DNA from: Streptomyces ferrugineus
GTDB taxonomy: Bacteria; Actinomycetota; Actinomycetes; Streptomycetales; Streptomycetaceae
Reading direction: 5' to 3'
Length of the DNA: 64,000 bases
Assembly: GCF_015160855.1 (NCBI RefSeq)
Contig: NZ_CP063373.1
Coordinates: 4,650,001 to 4,714,000 of the forward strand
Below are positions 53,360 to 61,545 of this stretch, piece after piece. Position numbers and translations under genes: made by a program. Every line of letters starts with the position of its first letter. Within the stretch, counting starts at the first letter, position 1. Under the pieces are notes generated by a model. That model made no database searches and had not been told where the DNA came from. It saw only the letters and a list, made by a program, of their open reading frames with translations.

Positions 53360-54202
53360 ATGACCACTGTCAACGCCAACGAGATCGCCTTGGGCGTGGA
53401 GTCGTTCGGTGCCGACGACGCGCCACTCGTCCTGCTCGCGGGCGGGACGACGATGCTCTCCTGGCCCGACGCGCTGTGCGAGCGCCTCGCCGCCGGCGGG
53501 CGCCGTGTGGTGCGCTACGACCTGCGCGACAGCGGGGAGTCGACAACGACGGACCCGGAGGCCCCCGCCTATACCCTGCGCGACCTCGCCGCGGACGCGG
53601 CGGCCCTTGCAGACGCGCTCGGCGGGGGCCCCGCGCACCTCGCGGGGATCGGCGTCGGCGGGATGGTCGCCCAGGTGGCCGTGCTCGACCATCCGGGCGC
53701 GTTCTCGGCGCTCACCCTGGTCGGCACCCGCGCGGTTGCCCCTGGCCCGCCCGACGGCGACCTCCCCGACCACGACCAGGCGACGATGCGCCGGCTGTTC
53801 ACGCGTCCGATGCCCGACTGGACCGACCGTGAGGCGGTGGCGGAGTTCGCCGCCGCCGGCGCGGAGATCCTCGGCGACGACCCCGTCGCCGCGCGTGCAA
53901 CCGCCGTGCGCGTCTGGGACCGCACGCCCGGCACCGCACCCCCGGTCCAGATGGCGAACCAGCTGGGCATGGTGTTCTCCAGGCTCGACTGCAAGCCTCG
54001 CTGGCGCGAGCGCCTGCCCGAGATCGAGGTCCCCACGCTCGTCGTCCACGGCCGCCGCGACCGGTTCTTCCCCGTCGGCAACGGCGAGGCGATCGCGCGG
54101 GAGATCCCCGGGGCGCGGCTGCTCGTCCTCGAGGAGGCCGCCACCGCGATCCCCGCTGCGGCGGTCGGTGAGGTCACCGAGGCGGTGCTCACACTCGGAT
54201 AG
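53360..54202 (+). CDS. Alpha/beta-hydrolase-fold protein lacking the catalytic Ser and His
   Basis: A 280-residue protein with a clear alpha/beta-hydrolase fold (RRVVRYDLRDSGES, then the nucleophile elbow, then PTLVVHGRRDRFFP with the acid). At the elbow the usual GxSxG is GIGVGG: a GGC codon stands where the nucleophile Ser should be, and near the C-terminus the expected His is replaced (LEEAATAIP). The Asp remains. It is probably a non-hydrolytic binding protein, or an enzyme of another type that keeps the fold. It is co-transcribed with the DHFR-like gene. Confidence 0.88.
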   Translation: MTTVNANEIALGVESFGADDAPLVLLAGGTTMLSWPDALCERLAAGGRRVVRYDLRDSGESTTTDPEAPAYTLRDLAADAAALADALGGGPAHLAGIGVGGMVAQVAVLDHPGAFSALTLVGTRAVAPGPPDGDLPDHDQATMRRLFTRPMPDWTDREAVAEFAAAGAEILGDDPVAARATAVRVWDRTPGTAPPVQMANQLGMVFSRLDCKPRWRERLPEIEVPTLVVHGRRDRFFPVGNGEAIAREIPGARLLVLEEAATAIPAAAVGEVTEAVLTLG

Positions 54203-54310
54203 CGGACGGAGGGCGTCGAGGCCGCGTTCTTCACAGGTCCAGCCGGAAGGCGGCGGCATCGGCGTATCGGCGCGCTGATCCGGACTGCGGGGTGCAGCGA
54301 GCAGGTCCGA

Positions 54311-54631
54311 TCAACTGCAGGCCAGTTGCCCGTCAGTCACCGGGCGGGACCGCTGCTGCAGACGGACCCAACGGTGCCGGTAGTTGACGGGGCTACCGGC
54401 CCGCTCGCCCGTCACCGCCCGTCCCTCAGGCCCGGGGCGAAGCTCCACCACCGGCTGGTGGACAGTGCCTCCGTCGTACTCGGCCACCTCGACCTCGGCA
54501 ACCCGCCCCGCACAGAACATGGCCCGCCGAGACCGCCGACGCTCCCGAATCGCGGAGATCTCCACCACGAGCGGGACCGCCAGAACCGCCAGCCCGCCCA
54601 GCGCAGGCAGGACCCGGCTCATTTGGCTCAC
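54311..54631 (-). CDS. Small membrane-anchored protein, unknown function
   Basis: A 106-residue protein with one N-terminal hydrophobic helix (LPALGGLAVLAVPLVVEIS), a basic stretch RERRRSRR and a beta-rich soluble part (EVEVAEYDGGTVHQPVVELRP). The GTG overlaps the stop of the upstream gene (GTGA), so it is translationally coupled to it. Family not identified. Confidence 0.6.
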   Translation of the reverse strand: MSQMSRVLPALGGLAVLAVPLVVEISAIRERRRSRRAMFCAGRVAEVEVAEYDGGTVHQPVVELRPGPEGRAVTGERAGSPVNYRHRWVRLQQRSRPVTDGQLACS

Positions 54632-54972
54632 GAACCCGGCACGCCGTGCCGGCCGTACCGGTCCGGGGCGCTCCGCCGATGGCCGCGCACCGCCAGCACA
54701 CCCAAGGCCAACGCGGCGAGCGCGCAACCGACGGACAACCGCGGGTTGTCGCGGCTCGTGGCGATCTCGGCAAGCAGCAGCAGCCCTGCCGCCAGAAACT
54801 GCTGGGCGGTGATCAAGATCTCGCCCTCCACACCGCTCAGCAGGATCGCTTCGCCGATCACCACAAAAGCCCCGGCGAGTGATGACTTCAGCCGGACACG
54901 CCCACTTCTGGGCAGGAACAGCACCACCCAGACCAGGGCCACCGTAGCGAAGGCCGGCCACGACCAATTCAC
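54628..54972 (-). CDS. Small multi-helix membrane protein, unknown function
   Basis: A 114-residue protein with four hydrophobic helices (for example FATVALVWVVLFLP, FVVIGEAILLSG, FLAAGLLLLAEIA, ALAALALGVLAV). GTG start with GGGGGCAGGAC just upstream. It is the first of two coupled genes with the membrane-anchored protein that follows. Function unknown. Confidence 0.65.
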   Translation of the reverse strand: MNWSWPAFATVALVWVVLFLPRSGRVRLKSSLAGAFVVIGEAILLSGVEGEILITAQQFLAAGLLLLAEIATSRDNPRLSVGCALAALALGVLAVRGHRRSAPDRYGRHGVPGS

Positions 54973-55003
54973 GTCCTGCCCCCTTGTCCCATGGCTGGAT
55001 CAA

Positions 55004-55237
55004 CCTGCCGCGGCACTCCGGTGAGCGCGCGGCATGCGCGCATTCTCACGGCCAACAGCCGGGACCGGTCCCGCGAGCAGAGGCTCGGGAGACGGAGTCG
55101 TCGCGTCCAACCGCCGCGTCCGCGCCGTCCTCTTCCACGGTGACGGCGGTCAGCAGCAACGGTGAGTACGCGTGCGGTGACGTGATCAAGGTGCTCCGCG
55201 GGTTCGCGAGCCGGCTCGTCCTGACCGTCGTCGGCGG
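55004..55237. other. Intergenic stretch, no gene recognised
   Basis: About 230 bases upstream of the 54972 gene and downstream of the quinone reductase. An open frame of 111 codons crosses it on the plus strand, but it lacks a ribosome binding site and overlaps the reductase. No repeat or hairpin was found. Confidence 0.5.
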
Positions 55238-56017
55238 TCAGCCCCGCACATGCAGCCCGAAACCCGTGCGGCCTGCGGCCTCCAGACCCTCCTTCAGGTG
55301 CAGCGAGGGGATGTCGTAGTCACCGAAGTTCTGCCGCCGGAACGCGATCGGCTCGGTCGACTCCAGGGTGAGCAGGCGCCGCTCCCACGCCTTGGCGACG
55401 TCCGGGTATTCCTCGTCGGTCATCCGGTCGGTGCCGTACAGCACGAACGGCGGCAGTACCTCGATGCCCGGGTAGTAGAGGATGCCGTGGTGGATCGGGA
55501 AGAGCAGATCGTCGATGGGGCCGTTGATCCCACGAGCGGCGTAGTGCGACGCCGGGCCGCCGGCGGTCACCGACAGGAGCGCCTTCCTGCCCGCGAGGGT
55601 GCCTTCGCCGAAGCGCTCGCCGTACTTGGTGTCGCTGTGCTCGCCGACGCCGTACGCGAAGCGGTAGACGAACACCCGGTCCACCCAGCCCTTGAGGATC
55701 GCGGGCATCGTGTACCACCACAGCGGGAACTGGAAGATGATCATGTCGGCCCACAGCAGCTTCTCCTGCTCGGCGAGGACGTCCCGGGTGAGTGCCCCGG
55801 CGTCGAAGGCCCGGCCCGAGTCGAGGGCGACCTTCAGCGGACTCGAGGTGTGGGGGCCGTAGTCCGCGGCGTCCACGACCGCCTTCCAGTTCATCGCGTA
55901 CAGATCGCTCACCCGTACCTCGTGCCCGGCATTCTCCAAGGTGGACACCGCGAGGTCCTTCAGCGAGCCGTTGAGCGACTTCGGCTCCGGGTGGGCGTAG
56001 ACGATCAGCGTCTTCAT
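55238..56017 (-). CDS. NAD(P)H-quinone oxidoreductase-like flavodoxin-fold protein
   Basis: A 259-residue NQO1/MdaB/KefF-type enzyme that reduces quinones by two electrons with FAD or FMN. N-terminal KTLIVYAHPEPKSLNGSLKD, active-site aromatic loop FPLWWYTMPAILKGWVDRVF and SVTAGGPASHYAARG. ATG with AAGGAG upstream. It diverges from an XRE-type regulator at 56157, an arrangement in which the regulator usually controls the reductase in response to quinones or related stress. Confidence 0.93.
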   Translation of the reverse strand: MKTLIVYAHPEPKSLNGSLKDLAVSTLENAGHEVRVSDLYAMNWKAVVDAADYGPHTSSPLKVALDSGRAFDAGALTRDVLAEQEKLLWADMIIFQFPLWWYTMPAILKGWVDRVFVYRFAYGVGEHSDTKYGERFGEGTLAGRKALLSVTAGGPASHYAARGINGPIDDLLFPIHHGILYYPGIEVLPPFVLYGTDRMTDEEYPDVAKAWERRLLTLESTEPIAFRRQNFGDYDIPSLHLKEGLEAAGRTGFGLHVRG

Positions 56018-56156
56018 GAGAACTCCTTCGGATCGGATGCCCTCGATCCTGGGCGCTGTGCCGCCCGGCGTGCAGGAACGCCGCTTCCGTCGGACGGGAC
56101 TTCCTGGTAACGGCAGGACCACCCTTCACGGGCAACACCGAGGCCATACTGGAGAG

Positions 56157-56984
56157 ATGGACGATCTCGCGGGCTACCTGCGGACCCGACGCTCCCGGGT
56201 CGACCCGGCGGCCGCCGGCATCCCCACCGACAACCGCCGCCGGGTCGAAGGGCTGCGCCGCGAAGAGGTCGCGCACCTGTCCGGAGTCAGCGTCGACTAC
56301 TACGTACGTCTGGAGCAGGGCCGCGCGACCCAGCCCTCCGAGCAGGTCCTCGGCGCGCTCGCCCGTGTCCTCGGCCTGGACGAGACCGAACGCGGGCACC
56401 TCTACCGACTTGCCCGGCAACGCCGCCGCCGTGCGAAGGCACCCGGCGGCCGGGTCCGGCCGGAACTGCTGCGTGTCCTCGACCTGGTCGCCGACGCACC
56501 CGCGCTGATCATGAACCACCGCCTGGACGTGCTCGCGGGGAACCGCCTCGCCGGGTTCCTCTACGGCCGGCCGATGCCGGGTCTGAACACGGCCCGGCAC
56601 ATCTTCTGCGAGGAGGCCGAGCGCGGCCTGTACGCGGACTGGGAGACCTGCACCCTCGACGTGGTCGGGCATTTGCGCCTGGCCGCCGGCAAATACCCCG
56701 AGGACCCCCACCTGGCGTCGCTCATCGGCGAGTTGGCGATGGGCAGCGAGCGTTTCCGTCGCCTGTGGGCCCGCGCCGACGTGCGCGCCCGCACACATGG
56801 CCGCAAGGCGTACCGGCACCCGCTGGTCGGACTGCTCGAACTGCACCAGGAGAACTTCGCGTTACCGGACGAGTCAGGCCTGGAGCTGCTGGTGCTGTCC
56901 GCGCCCCCCAACAGCCCCGCCGAGGACGGACTGCGCCTGCTCGCGGGCCTGGGCTCGGACGGCGGTGACGAGCAGTCACGGTGA
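56157..56984 (+). CDS. MmyB-type XRE helix-turn-helix regulator
   Basis: A 275-residue regulator: N-terminal HTH (about 25-75; EGLRREEVAHLSGVSVDYYVRLEQGR) and a C-terminal MmyB-like ligand domain with PAS-like fold (about 95-270). These bind hydrophobic ligands and often control adjacent divergently transcribed oxidoreductases. The ATG has GGAGAG immediately upstream. It is the likely repressor of the quinone reductase. Confidence 0.9.
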   Translation: MDDLAGYLRTRRSRVDPAAAGIPTDNRRRVEGLRREEVAHLSGVSVDYYVRLEQGRATQPSEQVLGALARVLGLDETERGHLYRLARQRRRRAKAPGGRVRPELLRVLDLVADAPALIMNHRLDVLAGNRLAGFLYGRPMPGLNTARHIFCEEAERGLYADWETCTLDVVGHLRLAAGKYPEDPHLASLIGELAMGSERFRRLWARADVRARTHGRKAYRHPLVGLLELHQENFALPDESGLELLVLSAPPNSPAEDGLRLLAGLGSDGGDEQSR

Positions 56985-57154
56985 ACGCCAGGATCCGCGA
57001 GTAGCTCGACGACGCCTCCCGCTCGGCGAGCGACGGGGTGTCCGCGCGGCCCGACTCGCCCTCTCACCCGCGCCGGACATCGGGCGGATGTACTCGGCCC
57101 GGCGTCCGGTCGGCAGCATGCTGGAGCCGGTACCGGAGCCGCTGAGGAGGTTGC

Positions 57155-58024
57155 ATGGACTGGCTGATCTCGGCGATCGGCGGGGCGGTGGTGGTGATCA
57201 TTCTGCGGGATGTGTTCCACACGCTGTGGCATCCGACCCGCCACGGGGGACTGAGCCGGCTGGTGATGACAACGCTGTGGCGGCTGTCCTCCCGCGGCCG
57301 TCGGAAACGGCGGGCCGCCGGCGTCGCCGGACCGCTCGGCATGGCCCTCGTGGTGGCGATGTGGGCGCTGGGGGTGGCCGTGGGCTGGGCGGTGATGTAC
57401 TGGCCGCACATGCCGGAGGCGTTCGTCTTCTCCAGCGCCCTGGAACCGACCGAGCACTCCCAGCCGGTGGACGCCCTCTACGTCTCCCTGGTGATCGTGG
57501 GCACCCTCGGCCTCGGCGACATCGCACCCGCGGCGGAGTGGCTGCGGGTCGTGGCGCCCTTGGAGGCGCTGGTCGGTCTCGCTCTGCTGACCGCCACCGT
57601 CTCATGGGTGCTCGGTGTCTTCCCCGCGCTCGCACGGCGCCGGACCCTGGCGCTGCGCATCTGCCATCTGCGCCGCGCCGGAGTGGCCGACGAGCAACTG
57701 GACTGCGACACGGGGGCGACGGTGCTGGACGCGCTGGCCGCCGACATCGCCCGTGTGAGCGTGGACTTCGCCCAGTACCCGGAGTCGTACTACTTCTACG
57801 ACGGGACCGGCGACACCTCCCTCGCGCGGAGCATCGGCTACGCCGCCGAACTCGCCGAGCGAATGGGGCGGGCCAAGCACCCTGGCGCCCGGATCGCGTC
57901 CTCCGTGCTCGGCGCCGCACTCGACGACCTCGCCTCGGTGCTCGACGAGCGCTTCCTGCGGACCGGGAAGACCCGGCCGGAGATCCTCGGCGTCTACGCC
58001 CGCGACCACGGCGGCGGGATGTAG
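57155..58024 (+). CDS. Two-pore-helix ion channel protein with an atypical selectivity filter
   Basis: A 289-residue membrane protein with an N-terminal helix, then the pore unit: a helix (LGMALVVAMWALGVAVGWAVMYW), a pore helix and filter VSLVIVGTLGLGDIAP, and an exit helix (LEALVGLALLTATVSWVLGVFP). The filter is TLGLGD instead of the potassium-channel TVGYGD, with Leu at the Tyr position. The remaining 140 residues are a cytosolic helical domain. GAGGAGG precedes the ATG. It probably conducts cations, but selectivity cannot be read off. Confidence 0.82.
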   Translation: MDWLISAIGGAVVVIILRDVFHTLWHPTRHGGLSRLVMTTLWRLSSRGRRKRRAAGVAGPLGMALVVAMWALGVAVGWAVMYWPHMPEAFVFSSALEPTEHSQPVDALYVSLVIVGTLGLGDIAPAAEWLRVVAPLEALVGLALLTATVSWVLGVFPALARRRTLALRICHLRRAGVADEQLDCDTGATVLDALAADIARVSVDFAQYPESYYFYDGTGDTSLARSIGYAAELAERMGRAKHPGARIASSVLGAALDDLASVLDERFLRTGKTRPEILGVYARDHGGGM

Positions 58025-58098
58025 GGCCTGCCGGCAGAGGGCGATCGGCACCTCCGAAACGGCGGACGGCGGGCCCGAAACGCGGCAGGATGGCCGGC

Positions 58099-58860
58099 AT
58101 GACGTTGCCTGCCCTCCCCGAGGAGTCCTTCCAGCGCGTGCTCTGCGTCGTCGCGCACCCCGACGACATGGAGTACGGCACGTCCGCGGCCGTCGCTCGC
58201 TGGACCAAGCGCGGCATCGAGGTCGGCTACCTCCTGCTCACCCGCGGCGAGGCCGGTATGCCGAACCCTCCCGAGGAGACGGCACGCCTGCGCGTCGCCG
58301 AGCAGCAGGCCGCCTGCGCCGTCGTCGGCGTCGAGCACCTGACCGTCCTCGAACATCCGGACGGCGTGCTCGTCTACGGCCTCGACCTGCGCCGGGACAT
58401 CTGCCGGGAGATCCGCCGGTTCAAGCCCGACGTCGTGCTCGGCGCCGGTTACGAGGTCGAGACGCCGTACGGATTCGACCAGGCCGACCACCGCGCGGCC
58501 GGGCTCGCGACGCTCGACGCGGTGCGCGACGCGGGCAACCGGTGGGTCTTCCCGGAGCAGATCGACGACGAGGACCTTGAACCGCACTCCGTGCGCTGGC
58601 TCATCGTCCCCGGACTCGCCGGCTCCGGCGCGACCCACGGCGTCGAGGTCACGGGCGAGCCGCTGCGCCGCGGCGTCGCCTCGCTCGAGGCACACGCCGC
58701 GTACCTGGCCGCGCTCCCGGGCCACCCCGCGCCTGAGGACTTCATCCCGAAGTTCACCGCGATGAACGGCAAAGCCATGGGCGTCGAGCACGCGGTCCTG
58801 TTCCGCGCCCACGACCTGCAGGCACCACCGGCGTTCGTCACCGAAGCCCTGCAGGACTGA
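58099..58860 (+). CDS. PIG-L family deacetylase
   Basis: A 253-residue zinc hydrolase with the family motifs VVAHPDDMEYG (two Zn ligands and the catalytic Asp) and DQADHRAAG (third Zn ligand). Such enzymes deacetylate N-acetylglucosamine-containing compounds, including mycothiol precursors and antibiotics. ATG at 58099 with AGGATGG upstream; an ATG three codons before is also possible. Its neighbours do not suggest the substrate. Confidence 0.9.
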   Translation: MTLPALPEESFQRVLCVVAHPDDMEYGTSAAVARWTKRGIEVGYLLLTRGEAGMPNPPEETARLRVAEQQAACAVVGVEHLTVLEHPDGVLVYGLDLRRDICREIRRFKPDVVLGAGYEVETPYGFDQADHRAAGLATLDAVRDAGNRWVFPEQIDDEDLEPHSVRWLIVPGLAGSGATHGVEVTGEPLRRGVASLEAHAAYLAALPGHPAPEDFIPKFTAMNGKAMGVEHAVLFRAHDLQAPPAFVTEALQD

Positions 58861-59035
58861 CTCGGGGCCACCCGGTGACGAACCGCCCGTCAGCGGCAGG
58901 GGCCTGGAGATTCTTGAACCACGCCGGATCGTCGTCGGGCACCCCCTTTGGCCTCGACCGCCGCTTCGCCCCCAATTCCTCCTGAAGGCCTGGACGCAGC
59001 CAGGAGCGGCGCGCTCCCCCCGAGGCGAGCACCGC

Positions 59036-59962
59036 TCAGTAGCCCTGGTCGATCGCCTTCTCCCGCATCAGTTTCTCCAGCTCCGTGTCCGACAGCGGGT
59101 GGAGCGTGTTCAGCAGGCGGCGCAGACCGGGTTCGTCGAGGTACTGGCTGCTGACCGCGACCTCCGCGTCCCGGTGGCGGCGGACGAGGGTGACGTCGCG
59201 GGCGCCGCCTGGGAGGCTGCGGATCATACGCATCTCACCGTGCACGTCCACCGTGCAGGTCACGCCATCCTCCAGGAACTCGGGGCATCGCAGTGCGGGC
59301 GTGAGCGGCGGGCGTGCCGTCAGACCCACGTGCCCCAACTCGTACCCCGCCCGGATGGGGCCGTAGTCGACGCTGAAGTAGGCGGGCCCGACCACGGCAC
59401 GGGATACCCGCATCCCCGGCGGGGCGGCGGCCAAGTACAACAGCTCCGAACGCTCCCGGTACCGCGCGACCTCCGCCGCGTGCCGACGCTGCTCCGCCTG
59501 CGCCGGGCCGACAAAGCCCCCGTAGACCACGCCGGCCGCCAGCACGGCCCCCGCCCCCAGCCGCACCCACCGGCTCGGCACGAAGAACGCCGCGGCCACG
59601 GCGTACGGCGCCCCCGTCAGCGCGATTCGGGTGCCGCCGCTCCCCAGGTCGACGTCCCCACCGTAGACGGCCAGGCCCGCCAGGACGCCGAGCGTGCCCA
59701 GAACGAAGACCAGGGCCGCCCAGCCGAGTCGGCGCGAAACGGAGCCGCACAGCGGCACCACGGTCCGCGCCGGTATGCCCGCCATGGCCAGCAGACCCAC
59801 CACCAGCGGCACACCCAACGCGAAGGCCGACAACGCCGCCCCGGCCCCACCGCCCCAGCCCGACACCAGCAACCCGAAGCCGAGCACCGGCACCGCGGCC
59901 GTCATCGTCGCCCAGACCAGGAAGAGATGCAGAACCGTCAGCGCTCTTCTGCCGCTCGTCAT
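59036..59962 (-). CDS. Multi-pass membrane protein, unknown function
   Basis: A 308-residue protein with about six hydrophobic helices in its first 160 residues, then a soluble C-terminal part (residues 165-308) with two Cys and mixed strands (FLEDGVTCTVDVHGEMRM). The ATG at 59962 (MTSGRRALTVLHLFLVW) is chosen; a GTG at 60022 is possible. No family was recognised. It diverges from the DUF2617 gene. Confidence 0.68.
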   Translation of the reverse strand: MTSGRRALTVLHLFLVWATMTAAVPVLGFGLLVSGWGGGAGAALSAFALGVPLVVGLLAMAGIPARTVVPLCGSVSRRLGWAALVFVLGTLGVLAGLAVYGGDVDLGSGGTRIALTGAPYAVAAAFFVPSRWVRLGAGAVLAAGVVYGGFVGPAQAEQRRHAAEVARYRERSELLYLAAAPPGMRVSRAVVGPAYFSVDYGPIRAGYELGHVGLTARPPLTPALRCPEFLEDGVTCTVDVHGEMRMIRSLPGGARDVTLVRRHRDAEVAVSSQYLDEPGLRRLLNTLHPLSDTELEKLMREKAIDQGY

Positions 59963-60092
59963 GCCCGCAGCCTGCCGGACCACGCACGCTGGGAGGCCCT
60001 TCACCCCGAATTTCTCCCCCACGCCTCAAGTCCTGCGAACGCATGTGTCATACTCGGGCGCCGATCATGGCAAGAAACGACCGGGGGGCCGT

Positions 60093-60599
60093 GTGAACGC
60101 CGTCTCTCTGGACGCACCCTATCTGGACACGGATGCGGATCAACTCTGCTTCTCGCTGGACCTGACGGAGCGTCCAGCGCTAGCAGAACGTGTGGTGTCG
60201 CTCGGCGGGCTGGACGTGCGGCTGCGACTGCTCGGGGCCTCGCACCAGGTCTTCGCCGGTCCCGTGCGGGAGACGGTGGCCTGTCTGCAAGGAGCGGTGA
60301 GGGGTCTGCCCGAGACGTGCACCCGTCATCTGCCGGGCTGGGTCTACGACTTCGGCGCCACCACCCGCCGACTGACTCCCGAGGAGTTCGGTGCCGAGGT
60401 GGCGCGGGTCCTCGGCCTGGCCACCGACGCCGGGCACAGCCTGTGCGGAGTCTTCCCCGGTTCGCCGGAGGCGGTCACCGCGGTGGTCGTCGAGACGGCC
60501 GAGGGACCGCACGGCACCGGGCTGCTCTGGCGCACCTGGCACACGTATCCGCAGAACGGCCAGATCGTATCGACGTACAGCCGGCTGGAGGCCCGATGA
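60093..60599 (+). CDS. DUF2617 protein
   Basis: A 168-residue protein of the DUF2617 family, recognisable by the strand pattern LDVRLRLLGASHQVFAGP and the C-terminal LWRTWHTYPQNGQIVSTYSRLEAR. GTG start behind a G-run. It is the first gene of a four-gene operon; its stop overlaps the start of the lipoprotein gene (ATGA). Function unknown. Confidence 0.85.
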   Translation: MNAVSLDAPYLDTDADQLCFSLDLTERPALAERVVSLGGLDVRLRLLGASHQVFAGPVRETVACLQGAVRGLPETCTRHLPGWVYDFGATTRRLTPEEFGAEVARVLGLATDAGHSLCGVFPGSPEAVTAVVVETAEGPHGTGLLWRTWHTYPQNGQIVSTYSRLEAR

Positions 60600-61000
60600 A
60601 CAGCGCCCGACTCGTCCGCGCAGCGGTGGCGGCCGTGCTGGCCGCGACCCTGCTCACCGCCTGCTCCAGCGACGGGGACGACAACGCGGTCCCGCGCGAC
60701 TGGATCAGGAAGACGTACACCGCGACCGGGGTGGACTGGCTCGACCCGGACAGCACCCCGAGCGAGGTCGCCCAGGCGATCCACGCCGAACGGACGGCCC
60801 TGGACCGTGCCTCCGGCGACCGCACGGAGTTCCTGCGCTACGGCGACGACATGGTCACCGTCTCGCCGCACCGGAGCGGCAGCCTGATCGAGATCGAGGA
60901 CTACCGCAACGGCTACCGCCGCCACAAGCAGCACCTCACCTACTGGCCGGACCCGAACAGCGCCAGCTTCCGCGGCGGCGGCCCCGGCGAGGGCAAGTAA
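60596..61000 (+). CDS. DUF4247 lipoprotein
   Basis: A 134-residue lipoprotein: signal (RLVRAAVAAVLAATLLTAC, with LTAC as lipobox and Cys as lipidation site), then a DUF4247 domain (RDWIRKTYTATGVDWLDPDSTPSEVAQAI). It should be anchored to the outer face of the membrane. Start overlaps the DUF2617 stop. It is followed after 97 bases by the DUF350 gene. Confidence 0.88.
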   Translation: MNSARLVRAAVAAVLAATLLTACSSDGDDNAVPRDWIRKTYTATGVDWLDPDSTPSEVAQAIHAERTALDRASGDRTEFLRYGDDMVTVSPHRSGSLIEIEDYRNGYRRHKQHLTYWPDPNSASFRGGGPGEGK

Positions 61001-61097
61001 CGCCCGTGACCGGCCGGATCATCACCCGACGCATCCCGCACTCCTCCCGCACAGCACCTGATCACGCCCCGACCCCGCCCCCAAGAAAGGCAACGCA

Positions 61098-61535
61098 GTG
61101 ACCGAGATCTTCGAGTCGACCGGCCAGGCCCTGCTCTACGGAGTCGTGGGCCTCGTCGTGATGGCCGTCGGCTTCATCGCCCTCGACCTCGTCACGCCGG
61201 GCAAGCTGTACCACGTGGTATGGACCGACCGGAACCGTGGCGCGGCCGTCCTGCTGGGCAGCCAGTCCGTCGCCGTGGGCCTGGTCATCATGAAGGCCAT
61301 CGAGGCGAGCGAGTCCGAGCAGGGCCTCGGCTACGGCCTGATCAGCACGCTGCTGTACGGACTGGCCGGGGTGCTGGTGATGACCGTCGTCGGCATCGTG
61401 ATCGGCGTGTTCACGCCGGGCCAGATGGGCGCGGTCGTCCTCGACGACCAGGACGGCCGCCCGCACCCCGCCGCCTGGGTCCAGGCCGGCATGTACCTGG
61501 GCACCGGGTTCATGGTCGGCGCGGCCATCTCGTAA
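61098..61535 (+). CDS. DUF350 membrane protein
   Basis: A 145-residue protein with four membrane helices in two repeats (LLYGVVGLVVMAVGFIALDLVTPG and GLAGVLVMTVVGIVIGVFTPG), the typical DUF350 duplication. GTG start with AAAGG upstream. Located between the lipoprotein and the aminopropyltransferase genes; the order is typical of actinomycete operons with spermidine-synthase-like proteins. Function unknown. Confidence 0.88.
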   Translation: MTEIFESTGQALLYGVVGLVVMAVGFIALDLVTPGKLYHVVWTDRNRGAAVLLGSQSVAVGLVIMKAIEASESEQGLGYGLISTLLYGLAGVLVMTVVGIVIGVFTPGQMGAVVLDDQDGRPHPAAWVQAGMYLGTGFMVGAAIS

Positions 61536-61545
61536 GGCGCCCTCG

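Noticed and set aside
54984..55319. A 111-codon plus-strand frame in the gap before the quinone reductase
   Set aside because: No ribosome binding site, no recognisable domain, and it overlaps the end of a well-supported gene.
56797..58098. Upstream extension of the PIG-L frame over the ion channel gene
   Set aside because: The channel has clear helices and filter in another frame with a strong ribosome binding site; the extension is a shadow.
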